Positions 7,203 through 12,580 of a stretch of DNA of 12,580 nt are shown piece by piece. Source of the DNA: UBA6382 sp963600315. Its GTDB lineage: Bacteria > Bacteroidota > Bacteroidia > Bacteroidales > Bacteroidaceae. The stretch is taken from positions 1-12,580 of the forward strand of contig CAVCAW010000071.1 in NCBI GenBank assembly GCA_963600315.1, given 5' to 3'. A program made the position numbers and the translations under genes. The notes below the pieces were generated by a model, which was given only the letters and a program-made list of their open reading frames with translations, did no database searches and had not been told where the DNA came from. Numbering within the stretch: position 1 is the first letter of the stretch; each line of letters begins with the position of its first letter.

Positions 7203-7230
7203 GTCAGTTCAAGGGGAATTTTTACATTTG
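7200..7230 (+). promoter_or_regulatory. Promoter of hpf, overlapping the rny terminator tail
   Basis: TTTG at 7200-7203, 19 bases, then TACATTTG at 7223-7230: a full match to the Bacteroidetes -33/-7 consensus. The -33 box uses the last T residues of the terminator. The expected start near 7237 leaves a leader of about 85 bases before the hpf ATG. Confidence 0.75.
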
Positions 7231-7323
7231 CTACAGCTTGTGATGATAATCAAAGAAGATTGTCTTGTCAGTTTAGTGTCAAGGAAGTTCACTATATGGT
7301 ATAACCTTTTAAAATAAGTTACT

Positions 7324-7614
7324 ATGATTACGATTACCATTAAGACATTGAAGTTTGATGCAGGTGAAAAACTTAGTGCATTTGTAGAGAAGAAAGTGGC
7401 TCGTCTGGAAAAATTCTGCGAGGGCAAAACAGATAAGATATTGGTTGTTTTGGAAAATCTAAAGGAGGGCAAAAATGTAAAGATACAAATTGCTGTTCCT
7501 GGTGATTCCTTGATGGTTGAACGAACAGCAGACACTTTTGAAAATGCTGTTACTGCGAGTGTAGATGCGATGAAAGAACGTATTTCTCGTTCAAAAGATA
7601 AGAAAGATGCATAG
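7324..7614 (+). CDS. hpf: Ribosome hibernation-promoting factor, short form (HPF/RaiA family)
   Basis: This 96-aa protein binds in the decoding channel of the 30S subunit and silences ribosomes in stationary phase. It shows the beta-alpha-beta-beta-beta-alpha layout of the family: ITIKTLKFDAGEKLSAFVEKKVARLEKF (about 4-31), the KTDKILVVLENLKEGKNVKIQIAVPGDSL strands, and the last helix ENAVTASVDAMKERISRSKDK. The length is that of the short form; there is no C-terminal dimerisation domain as in long HPF. It has its own promoter, separate from the rny operon, and ends before a bidirectional terminator. The leader of about 85 bases is long for this window and might carry regulation, but I see no defined fold in it. 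Confidence 0.92.
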   Translation: MITITIKTLKFDAGEKLSAFVEKKVARLEKFCEGKTDKILVVLENLKEGKNVKIQIAVPGDSLMVERTADTFENAVTASVDAMKERISRSKDKKDA

Positions 7615-7639
7615 AAAATCCTATGTCTTTATGTATACA

Positions 7640-7679
7640 AAAAATCCGCAAGGTGCTTAACAATGCCTTGCGGATTTTT
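7640..7679. terminator. Bidirectional terminator between hpf and the convergent exported-protein gene
   Basis: A 14-bp perfect stem (7640-7653 with 7666-7679, AAAAATCCGCAAGG and its complement) closes a 12-base loop. It has an A run on one side and a T run on the other, so it can terminate both hpf (plus) and the minus-strand gene ending at 7688. Confidence 0.93.
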
Positions 7680-7687
7680 ATTGTCAC

Positions 7688-8416
7688 TTATTGTATCAAT
7701 TCTTCTAGCTTGTCAAAAAGCTGTCTAATATAATCTATGGTTTTTTTGCGGAATTTGCCAGGCTGCTTCAGCAGGGATAACCCGTCTTTGGATAAAGCAA
7801 ACTTGTCGGTAATCCATTCTTCTGCTTTGTAGTTGAAACCAGACTCTCGATTTTGCTCATAGCAGTAAGATATAAACCAAATTCGTAATGTTGTAGAACT
7901 GTTGTCTTTTGTAACGAAATATTGGTACTGAAATAGGGTAGAGTCGGACTCCCATTTTTTTCTTTTGAAATAGAGAGGTTCGCATATCGTTGCAACAAGT
8001 GTATCTTTTGACTCTGACAAAATTCTTGATATGTCGAGCAATTTTGTTTCTTCTGCTTTTTGAAGCGCTTTGTCCTTGAGTATATCAAAAACCTGTTGGC
8101 TACTTTTTGTTTTTGAAACGAAAGTGTGCTCAAAGCAGACGACTCCGTCTGCTGTTAGTGGTACTTTACCAGCAAGGTATTGACTGTCGGGCAGTCGGAG
8201 AGGACTGCTTGTTGTCGCAGAGTCTTTAGATTTGCTTTTCGCTGCAAATCTTGCTTCCTTTAAAGCCTTTTTTCTTGCTTTTCTTTCTGCTGCCTTTTTT
8301 GCGGTTTTGGATTCCAGGTAGTTTTTTCTAAGATAAGAGTTGTCTGTGTTCATTTGGGCATTGGCAGTCGCAATTCCTCCAAGGAACAACAGAAGTGGAA
8401 TTATTTTTTTTATCAT
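7688..8416 (-). CDS. Exported protein, possibly DUF4468-like
   Basis: The 242-aa product starts with a standard signal peptide (MIKKIIPLLLFLGG, then ANA before residue 22), so it is periplasmic or surface-exposed. A Lys/Arg/Ala-rich helical stretch follows (about 38-65). The C-terminal two thirds is a mixed fold: VPLTADGVVCFEHTF, a helix with QQVFDILKDKALQKAEE, strands with LVATICEPLYFKRKKW, FQYQYFVTKD and TLRIWFISYCYEQ, then AEEWITDKFALSK and a C-terminal amphipathic helix. This order resembles the DUF4468 domain of Bacteroidetes exported proteins, which has no known function; the match is from memory and moderate. It is a single gene, convergent with hpf, with a candidate -7 box in the hairpin at 8464-8495. 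Confidence 0.78.
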   Translation of the reverse strand: MIKKIIPLLLFLGGIATANAQMNTDNSYLRKNYLESKTAKKAAERKARKKALKEARFAAKSKSKDSATTSSPLRLPDSQYLAGKVPLTADGVVCFEHTFVSKTKSSQQVFDILKDKALQKAEETKLLDISRILSESKDTLVATICEPLYFKRKKWESDSTLFQYQYFVTKDNSSTTLRIWFISYCYEQNRESGFNYKAEEWITDKFALSKDGLSLLKQPGKFRKKTIDYIRQLFDKLEELIQ

Positions 8417-8463
8417 TGTGTGTAATCTTTTGTGTTTGTTTGACCCCTGTATATTTAAAGTAA

Positions 8464-8495
8464 GAAGGAATTACTGCAAAGGTAGTAATTCCTTC
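8464..8495 (-). terminator. Hairpin ending the 2-oxoacid oxidoreductase operon
   Basis: A perfect 12-bp inverted repeat (GAAGGAATTACT at 8464-8475, its complement at 8484-8495) with an 8-base loop lies 30 bases after the last stop codon at 8526. On the minus strand it is followed by TTACTTT, a modest U tract. It is a likely intrinsic terminator, though weaker in tail than the others here. Confidence 0.75.
8477..8484 (-). promoter_or_regulatory. Candidate -7 box for the exported-protein gene, inside the hairpin loop
   Basis: The minus strand reads TACCTTTG across the loop, matching TAnnTTTG. A start near 8470 would give a leader of about 54 bases before the ATG at 8416. No good TTTG is found 19-21 bases upstream, so the call rests on the -7 box and position. 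Confidence 0.4.
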
Positions 8496-8525
8496 CTATT
8501 AAAGTGTTGTAACTGTATGGTTTTG

Positions 8526-9068
8526 TTAGTCTTTTTCTATGATTTCCATTCCTTTTAGAAGTGCTTCTTCGTTTAGTGGAATAAGTTTGTGGTGTCGCTC
8601 GGGTAGTGTCTTGTATAGTGCATTCTTTATGTTATCTATAGAAACTAAAGGATTGACTTTTACCAGTCCTCCTAGAATAATCATGTTGAAGGTCTTGATG
8701 TTGTGCATTTCGGCAGCAGTGTCCATCGCATTTATACTATAGATATTTATGTCATCTCTTTTTGGAGGTGCGATTATGCCACTAGTTTCATATATTAAAG
8801 TTCCTCCAGGTTTTATGCTAGGTAGAAACTTTTCTATTGAAGGTTGGTTGAGTAATACTGCAGTTGTGTAGCGATTAATTATAGGTGAAGGTATTTTTGT
8901 GTCACTTAGTATGACAGTACAATTGGCTGTTCCTCCGCGTTGTTCTGGTCCATATGCCGGAAGCCATGACACTTCTTTTCCTTCCATCATTGCGGCATAA
9001 GCAAGAAGTTTTCCTGTAGACAGGACTCCCTGACCTCCAAATCCTGATATTATTATTTCTTCTTTCAT
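8526..9068 (-). CDS. korC: 2-oxoacid:ferredoxin oxidoreductase, gamma subunit
   Basis: This 180-aa protein is the gamma subunit of a four-subunit oxidoreductase that converts a 2-oxoacid and CoA to the acyl-CoA, CO2 and reduced ferredoxin, or runs in reverse. It carries GFGGQGV (9-15) at the start of the Rossmann-like fold and the family motif YGPEQRGGTANCTV (about 39-52), then INRYTTAVLLNQPS. Its ATG overlaps the stop of the beta subunit by 4 bases (9065-9068), indicating coupled translation. It is the last gene of the operon, followed by a hairpin. The substrate is unclear: databases name close relatives either 2-oxoglutarate (Kor) or branched-chain (Vor) enzymes. The Kor symbols here mark subunit order only. 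Confidence 0.9.
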   Translation of the reverse strand: MKEEIIISGFGGQGVLSTGKLLAYAAMMEGKEVSWLPAYGPEQRGGTANCTVILSDTKIPSPIINRYTTAVLLNQPSIEKFLPSIKPGGTLIYETSGIIAPPKRDDINIYSINAMDTAAEMHNIKTFNMIILGGLVKVNPLVSIDNIKNALYKTLPERHHKLIPLNEEALLKGMEIIEKD

Positions 9069-9841
9069 GACAGATCTGTTTTTTTGTCTTTCAAATCACC
9101 GAGTTTATAGAATTTGAACATATTTTCTTCCATCCAAGAGTTGGCTTCTACCGGTGACGCTTTCCAGCCAGATGAGCATGTTGAGACAATTTCAACCAAG
9201 TTTGATCCAATGCCATTCATGCTGTTCTCAAATGCTTTTCTGATTGCTTTTTTCGCCTTGCGTATGGCGGCAGTTGTGTGAACGCTTTGACGGCTGACAT
9301 ATGCCGTTCCTTCCAATCTAGCTGCCAAGTCGGTGATGTTGAGTGGATATCCGTGGAGTTCTGCCGTTCTACCATATGGACAAGTGGCTGTTTTCATACC
9401 CATAAGTGTAGTAGGAGCCATTTGACCTCCAGTCATTCCGTAGATGGCATTGTTGACAAAGATTATGGTGATTTTCTCACCTCTGTTGAGCGCATGTATA
9501 GTCTCACAGGCTCCGATGCAGGCTAAGTCTCCATCGCCTTGGTATGTAAACACGAGACGATCTGGCCATAGACGCTTGCAGGCAGTTGCAACTGCAGGTG
9601 CTCGTCCATGTGCTGCTTCCTGCCAATCAATGTCGAGATAGCGGTATGCAAAAACGGCACACCCTACGGGGCAAATGCCTATGGTCTTTTCCTCCACTTG
9701 CATCTCTTCCAGAACTTCAGCAATTATCTTGTGTACAACCCCATGCGAACACCCTGGACAATAGTGCATAGGTGTGTTGTTCATTAGTTGGGGTTTTGTG
9801 TATACTAAATTGTCTTTGGAAATAAGTTCGTCTTTTGTCAT
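9065..9841 (-). CDS. korB: 2-oxoacid:ferredoxin oxidoreductase, beta subunit (thiamine diphosphate-binding)
   Basis: This 258-aa subunit binds thiamine diphosphate and Mg2+ at the active site. The cofactor motif is seen as GDGD (102-105) followed about 25 residues later by NN (130-131) and IYGMTGGQMAPTT. MHYCPGCSHG (25-34) carries the cysteine pair typical of these beta subunits, and further cysteines (C57, C61) lie in GICPVGCAVF. AHGRAPAVATACKR (78-91) is also a family stretch. Length fits stand-alone beta subunits. It overlaps the small membrane protein gene by 4 bases upstream and the gamma gene by 4 bases downstream. The motifs alone do not tell 2-oxoglutarate from branched-chain substrates. 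Confidence 0.93.
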   Translation of the reverse strand: MTKDELISKDNLVYTKPQLMNNTPMHYCPGCSHGVVHKIIAEVLEEMQVEEKTIGICPVGCAVFAYRYLDIDWQEAAHGRAPAVATACKRLWPDRLVFTYQGDGDLACIGACETIHALNRGEKITIIFVNNAIYGMTGGQMAPTTLMGMKTATCPYGRTAELHGYPLNITDLAARLEGTAYVSRQSVHTTAAIRKAKKAIRKAFENSMNGIGSNLVEIVSTCSSGWKASPVEANSWMEENMFKFYKLGDLKDKKTDLS

Positions 9842-10095
9842 TTCCTTGTGTGTTTACGGGTCATACGTATAGTAACTTCGGCAGTCTTGACTATCACCGC
9901 AATGCAGCCTGTTGTGAATACGGCAAGAATTCGTTCGGGCTCGGGACACAGAAAATAGAGTAGTACCGTTGCTACTGCCAATAGCATGAATATGATGTTG
10001 AGCCAATTTCGCAACCTTAACTTGTATGGCTTATCCTTAAGCATCTGGGTGTTGCGATTTGTGGTATACAGAAAATTGTGTGTGTCTTTTTCCAT
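9838..10095 (-). CDS. Small two-TM membrane protein inside the oxidoreductase operon
   Basis: This 85-aa protein has no recognised domain. After a polar, basic N-terminus (MEKDTHNFLYTTNRN, KPYKLRLRN) there are two hydrophobic segments, about 33-48 (LNIIFMLLAVATVLLYF) and 55-70 (ILAVFTTGCIAVIVKT), separated by CPEPER, then a basic tail (RMTRKHTRK). A hairpin with both ends in the cytoplasm is expected from the charges. I chose the ATG at 10095; an in-frame TTG at 10110 would add five residues and is less likely. It sits between the alpha gene (18 bases before) and the beta gene (4-base overlap), so its production is tied to the enzyme. It might place the complex at the membrane; that is inference only. 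Confidence 0.78.
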   Translation of the reverse strand: MEKDTHNFLYTTNRNTQMLKDKPYKLRLRNWLNIIFMLLAVATVLLYFLCPEPERILAVFTTGCIAVIVKTAEVTIRMTRKHTRK

Positions 10096-10113
10096 TGTAG
10101 TGCCGCTCAAAGG

Positions 10114-11193
10114 TTATTTGAAAATTTTCTTCGCTGTTTCTATAACTTCGGTTGGATCAGGCACAACGCCTCCTGTTCGTCCAAAATGTTCACAAGGTAT
10201 TTTGCATTCAACGGCAAGCTTGATATCTGTAATCATCTGACCTGTGTTGAGTTCACATACTAGAATCTTTTTCGTATTTTGGGAAGCCACTCTAAGTTCT
10301 TTCTCTGGGAAAGGCCATAGGGTAATAGGTCGGAAAAGTCCTACCTTGTATCCTTCTTGCCTAAGTTGGTGTACCGCATCTTCTGCAATCCTTGACATAC
10401 ATCCGAAACTTACAAATAGATACTCGGCATCTTCGCAACAGATGGATTCGGCACGAGTTTCGCACTGCTTTATACGCTCATACTTGTCATGCATGGCAAT
10501 GTTGCGTTTGTCCATTTCAACAGGATCGGATTCCAACGAAGTAAGTATGTTGTTTTTCCTGCTCTTGAGGTGCGTGCCGTTCGTAGCCCAAGGGCATTCG
10601 TTGTATATTTCTTCCTCTGTACGTCTTGTTTTGAATGCCGGTAATTTAACTTTTTCCATAATTTGACCTACGATTCCGTCTGACAAAATCATTGCCGGCA
10701 TTCTATACTTAAAGGCAAGATTGAAAGCTTCGTCTACAAAATCTGCCATTTCCTGAACCGAGTTTGGGGCAAGTACAATGACGTTGTAATCGCCGTTACC
10801 ACCTCCGTATACAGCTTGGTAGTAATCACATTGGCTTGGCTGAATTGTTCCCAAACCAGGACCACCTCGTTGCACGTTTACTATCAAAGCTGGTATTTCG
10901 CAGCTTGCCATGTAGCTGATGCCTTCCTGCATGAGTGCTACTCCAGGACTTGATGATGATGTCATAACTCGCTTCCCGCTGCCTCCTCCACCATATAGCA
11001 TGTTGATGGCTGCTACTTCGCTCTCAGCCTGAAGTACAACCATTCCTGTGGTTTCCCAAGGTTTTACTTGTGTCAGAGTTTCCAAAACTTCTGATTGCGG
11101 GGTGATGGGGTATCCGAAGAAACCATCGCAACCGCATCTTATTGCTGCATGTGCAATGGCTTCATTGCCTTTCATTAAAACATATTCGTCCAT
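10114..11193 (-). CDS. korA: 2-oxoacid:ferredoxin oxidoreductase, alpha subunit (VorB/KorA type)
   Basis: This 359-aa subunit holds the pyrimidine-binding half of the thiamine diphosphate site and the transketolase-C-like domain. Near the N-terminus are MKGNEAIAHAAIRCGCDGFFGYPITPQSE (motif YPITPQSE at 28-35), then the conserved stretch with ESEVAAINMLYGGGGSGKRVMTSSSSPG. The middle reads VNVQRGGPGLGTIQPSQCDYYQAVYGGGNGD, and the C-terminal domain begins near YLFVSFGCMSRIAEDAV and includes GLFRPITLWPFPEKEL. Length and order match stand-alone alpha subunits; NCBI-style naming often calls such proteins VorB (3-methyl-2-oxobutanoate dehydrogenase). It follows the ferredoxin gene by 3 bases. The substrate is not decided from sequence. 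Confidence 0.93.
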   Translation of the reverse strand: MDEYVLMKGNEAIAHAAIRCGCDGFFGYPITPQSEVLETLTQVKPWETTGMVVLQAESEVAAINMLYGGGGSGKRVMTSSSSPGVALMQEGISYMASCEIPALIVNVQRGGPGLGTIQPSQCDYYQAVYGGGNGDYNVIVLAPNSVQEMADFVDEAFNLAFKYRMPAMILSDGIVGQIMEKVKLPAFKTRRTEEEIYNECPWATNGTHLKSRKNNILTSLESDPVEMDKRNIAMHDKYERIKQCETRAESICCEDAEYLFVSFGCMSRIAEDAVHQLRQEGYKVGLFRPITLWPFPEKELRVASQNTKKILVCELNTGQMITDIKLAVECKIPCEHFGRTGGVVPDPTEVIETAKKIFK

Positions 11194-11196
11194 AGT

Positions 11197-11427
11197 CTAG
11201 TCTTCTTTTTTGCGATAAACGCTGATACATCCGTCTGGACATACAACGGCACATGAGGTGCACCCTGTACATTCTGTCCAATTCTGTTGTTCTGCATATG
11301 GATATCCTTTGTGGTTCACTCTTTTCTGTGATAGTGTTAACAAATTCAGTGGGCATGCAATGATGCATAGTCCGCATCCTTTGCATCGCTCGGTATTTAC
11401 CAATATTGCACCTCTAGTTTTACTCAT
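11197..11427 (-). CDS. korD: 2x[4Fe-4S] ferredoxin, delta subunit of the oxidoreductase
   Basis: This 76-aa protein carries two complete cluster motifs: CKGCGLCIIACP (Cys 15, 18, 21, 25) and CTGCTSCAVVCP (Cys 53, 56, 59, 63), each CxxCxxCxxxCP. An extra Cys at 67 is not needed for a cluster. Such small ferredoxins accept electrons from the thiamine site and pass them to soluble ferredoxin. The ATG at 11427 is preferred; an in-frame TTG at 11433 would add two residues. It lies 24 bases after the TPR gene and 3 bases before the alpha gene. Confidence 0.93.
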   Translation of the reverse strand: MSKTRGAILVNTERCKGCGLCIIACPLNLLTLSQKRVNHKGYPYAEQQNWTECTGCTSCAVVCPDGCISVYRKKED

Positions 11428-11451
11428 AATCAATGGGGAATTTTGAATATC

Positions 11452-11748
11452 TTATTGTCCGTAGATGTCTTTGTTGTAAAACTCTAATATGTTATAAGTC
11501 ATTTTGAGTTTTTCTCTGGCAGGACTATTTGCGTTGTATATACAAGCCTCGTTGTAGTGCAGAATGGCTTTTTGCCAGTTGCCAATCTTGTAGTATGAGT
11601 TGCCAATTAGATAATGTATCTCGTCATTACTTATAGTTTGAGGGTCGTCCGATGAACAGTCCTTTGCTAGTAGAGCTGTTAGTTCATTTATTGCCTGTAT
11701 TGCCTTGCCGCTTTTGAGTAATTTTTTTGTGCGTTCTTTAATCTGCAT
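11452..11748 (-). CDS. Small TPR protein, first gene of the oxidoreductase operon
   Basis: The 98-aa protein holds about two tetratricopeptide-type helix pairs. The first (about 3-30, TKKLLKSGKAIQAINELTALL) is irregular; the second (about 43-74) is canonical: HYLIGNSYYKIGNWQKAILH, then YNEACIYNAN. The tail EKLKMTYNILEFYNKDIYG looks like a capping helix. There is no signal peptide, so it is cytoplasmic. TPR proteins bind other proteins; here the position ahead of the ferredoxin and enzyme subunits suggests an assembly or interaction role, which is inference. A TACCTTTG box lies 22 bases upstream of its ATG, so it probably opens the operon. Confidence 0.85.
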   Translation of the reverse strand: MQIKERTKKLLKSGKAIQAINELTALLAKDCSSDDPQTISNDEIHYLIGNSYYKIGNWQKAILHYNEACIYNANSPAREKLKMTYNILEFYNKDIYGQ

Positions 11749-11769
11749 TGTTTACTTTTGTTTTCGTTA

Positions 11770-11777
11770 CAAAGGTA
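11770..11777 (-). promoter_or_regulatory. Candidate -7 box for the TPR-oxidoreductase operon
   Basis: The minus strand reads TACCTTTG, matching TAnnTTTG. A start near 11763 gives a leader of about 15 bases. No TTTG is found at 19-21 bases upstream; a TTG lies only 16 bases away, so the -33 part is weak. Confidence 0.5.
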
Positions 11778-11999
11778 CAATAATTAAGACCTTCAATTCC
11801 TGGAAACGTTTTTATATAGCCTTCTTAACGAGTTTTTTTAATTTATTAACAATTGAAATTGTGTCTAAATGTTTATGTTTTAGCTATATAGACCTTGGTT
11901 TGGTAAGGTTGTTTGTGAAACGAACAAAATCTTTTTGGTATGAGTAATATGTACAGAATTTGCACGGTGTAACTTTGTTTGTGCAACGGTTGCTTGTGT
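11778..11999. other. AT-rich spacer with one short palindrome
   Basis: About 220 bases between the oxidoreductase promoter and the rpmA terminator. The only structure I see is ACAATT-GA-AATTGT (11849-11862), a 6+6 palindrome about 72 bp upstream of the operon's -7 box, and a distant inverted pair TATATAGC (11813-11820) and GCTATATA (11883-11890). No gene, tRNA or mobile element is evident. Confidence 0.45.
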
Positions 12000-12048
12000 A
12001 AAACAAAAAGTCGGGCATAACCCTATAGCTAGAGTCATGCCCGACTTT
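12000..12048 (-). terminator. Terminator of the rplU-rpmA operon
   Basis: AAAGTCGGGCAT at 12007-12018 pairs perfectly with 12037-12048. The pairing continues inward for seven more positions (two G.T) to a 4-base loop. On the minus strand the stem ends in CTTTTTGTTTT. It lies 20 bases after the rpmA stop. Confidence 0.93.
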
Positions 12049-12068
12049 GGTGAAAGATATTAAGTGTG

Positions 12069-12332
12069 TTAAGCTTCTGTTACAGGTTCTACTGCTACAA
12101 TGCTACGATCGCGACGATCGTGTGAGAAATTTACCACTCCGTCTACTAGAGCATACAGAGTGTGGTCGCTACCCATACCAACGTTCTTGCCTGGATGGTG
12201 AACTGTGCCTCTTTGACGTACAATGATGTTGCCTGCTATGCAGACTTGACCACCACAAATCTTTACGCCTAATCTCTTGCTGTGGGACTCACGTCCGTTC
12301 TTAGAACTACCTACACCTTTTTTGTGTGCCAT
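12069..12332 (-). CDS. rpmA: 50S ribosomal protein L27
   Basis: The 87-aa protein is L27, whose N-terminal arm reaches the peptidyl transferase centre. It starts MAHKKGVGSSKNGRES with no N-terminal leader of the kind cleaved in Firmicutes. Next come SKRLGVKICGGQVCIAGNIIVRQRGT and HHPGKNVGMGSDHTLYALVDG, all matching the family. The C-terminus (FSHDRRDRSIVAVEPVTEA) is normal in length. The gene lies 20 bases after rplU in the usual L21-L27 order. Confidence 0.97.
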   Translation of the reverse strand: MAHKKGVGSSKNGRESHSKRLGVKICGGQVCIAGNIIVRQRGTVHHPGKNVGMGSDHTLYALVDGVVNFSHDRRDRSIVAVEPVTEA

Positions 12333-12352
12333 AATTTTCTATAATTTAATGA

Positions 12353-12580
12353 TTAAGCAATAATTTCCTTGATTGTTATTTCTGAAAACTGCTGACGGTG
12401 TCCGTTCATCTTACGATAGCCCTTGCGGCGCTTCTTGTGAAAAACAATCACCTTGTCACCCTTTACGAGTGGGGTTTTTACCTCTGCAATGACCTTGGCT
12501 CCCTCAATAGTCGGGGTTCCTACGGTAACTGCACCTTCTTTGTCTACAAGAAGTACGTCTTCAATCTCTACTTCCTGTCC
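12353..12580 (-). CDS. rplU: 50S ribosomal protein L21 (C-terminal part; 5' end beyond window)
   Basis: I translated 75 codons and a TAA stop (12355-12353) on the minus strand; the frame is open to the window edge. The peptide contains GQEVEIEDVLLVDKEGAVTV, then TPTIEGAKVIAEVKTPLVKGDKVIVFHKKRRKGYRKMNGHRQQ, and ends TIKEIIA. The KKRRKGYRKMNGHRQ stretch is the conserved rRNA-binding signature of L21. About 25-30 N-terminal residues are missing, judged from the normal length near 103-106. It pairs with rpmA downstream, as in nearly all bacteria. Confidence 0.96.
   Translation of the reverse strand, partial: GQEVEIEDVLLVDKEGAVTVGTPTIEGAKVIAEVKTPLVKGDKVIVFHKKRRKGYRKMNGHRQQFSEITIKEIIA

Noticed and set aside
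10096..10110. TTG start extending the small membrane protein by five residues
   Set aside because: The ATG at 10095 is the more usual start and leaves normal spacing after the alpha stop.
11428..11433. TTG start extending the ferredoxin by two residues
   Set aside because: The ATG at 11427 is in frame and gives a standard ferredoxin length.
11705..11947. Plus-strand 80-aa open frame, hydrophobic and aromatic-rich
   Set aside because: It begins inside the TPR gene on the other strand, covers the operon's promoter region, and its composition reflects AT-rich spacer.
11970..11977. Plus-strand TAACTTTG as a promoter
   Set aside because: No -33 box at a usable distance, and it would read straight into the antisense side of the ribosomal operon with no gene to serve.
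12102..12121. CGATCG-rich inverted and direct repeat near the end of rpmA
   Set aside because: It is coding sequence for the Asp-Arg-Arg-Asp-Arg stretch of L27; the repeat follows from the codons.

Overview
The window looks like a chromosomal stretch of a Bacteroidales bacterium, probably Prevotella-like. The evidence is a fungal/animal-type (GT3) glycogen synthase, a zapA-rny cluster, a multisubunit 2-oxoacid:ferredoxin oxidoreductase operon, A-rich start regions without clear Shine-Dalgarno sites, and promoters of the Bacteroidetes form (TTTG near -33, TAnnTTTG near -7). The genus is an inference from style and gene content; no search was run.

Layout. (1) 1-1416, minus: 5' part of a GT3 glycogen synthase. 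(2) 1417-2067: 650 bp without a gene, holding a likely promoter for that gene and four 12-bp near-palindromic boxes spaced exactly 22 bp apart, which together form one large dyad. (3) 4100-2068, minus: MlaE-type permease, MlaF-type ATPase, then a small secreted helical protein. (4) 4101-4251: divergent promoter region. (5) 4252-7149, plus: unrecognised 212-aa protein, small coiled-coil protein, ZapA and RNase Y, closed by a strong terminator. (6) 7324-7614, plus: short hibernation factor HPF, whose promoter overlaps the preceding terminator. (7) 8416-7688, minus: exported protein, possibly of the DUF4468 type, convergent with hpf across a shared bidirectional terminator. (8) 11748-8526, minus: TPR protein, 2x[4Fe-4S] ferredoxin, oxidoreductase alpha subunit, small two-TM protein, beta subunit, gamma subunit; tightly packed, ending in a hairpin. 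(9) 11749-12068: AT-rich spacer with a promoter and the terminator of the ribosomal protein operon. (10) 12580-12069, minus: rplU (partial) and rpmA.

How the genes fit together. Most are housekeeping: glycogen storage, outer-membrane lipid traffic, cell division plus RNA turnover, ribosome hibernation, ferredoxin-linked 2-oxoacid metabolism and translation. No phage, transposon, CRISPR array, tRNA or rRNA was seen. The least explained items are the 22-bp phased dyad array at 1612-1695, the 212-aa and 88-aa proteins ahead of zapA, and the two-TM protein inside the oxidoreductase operon.
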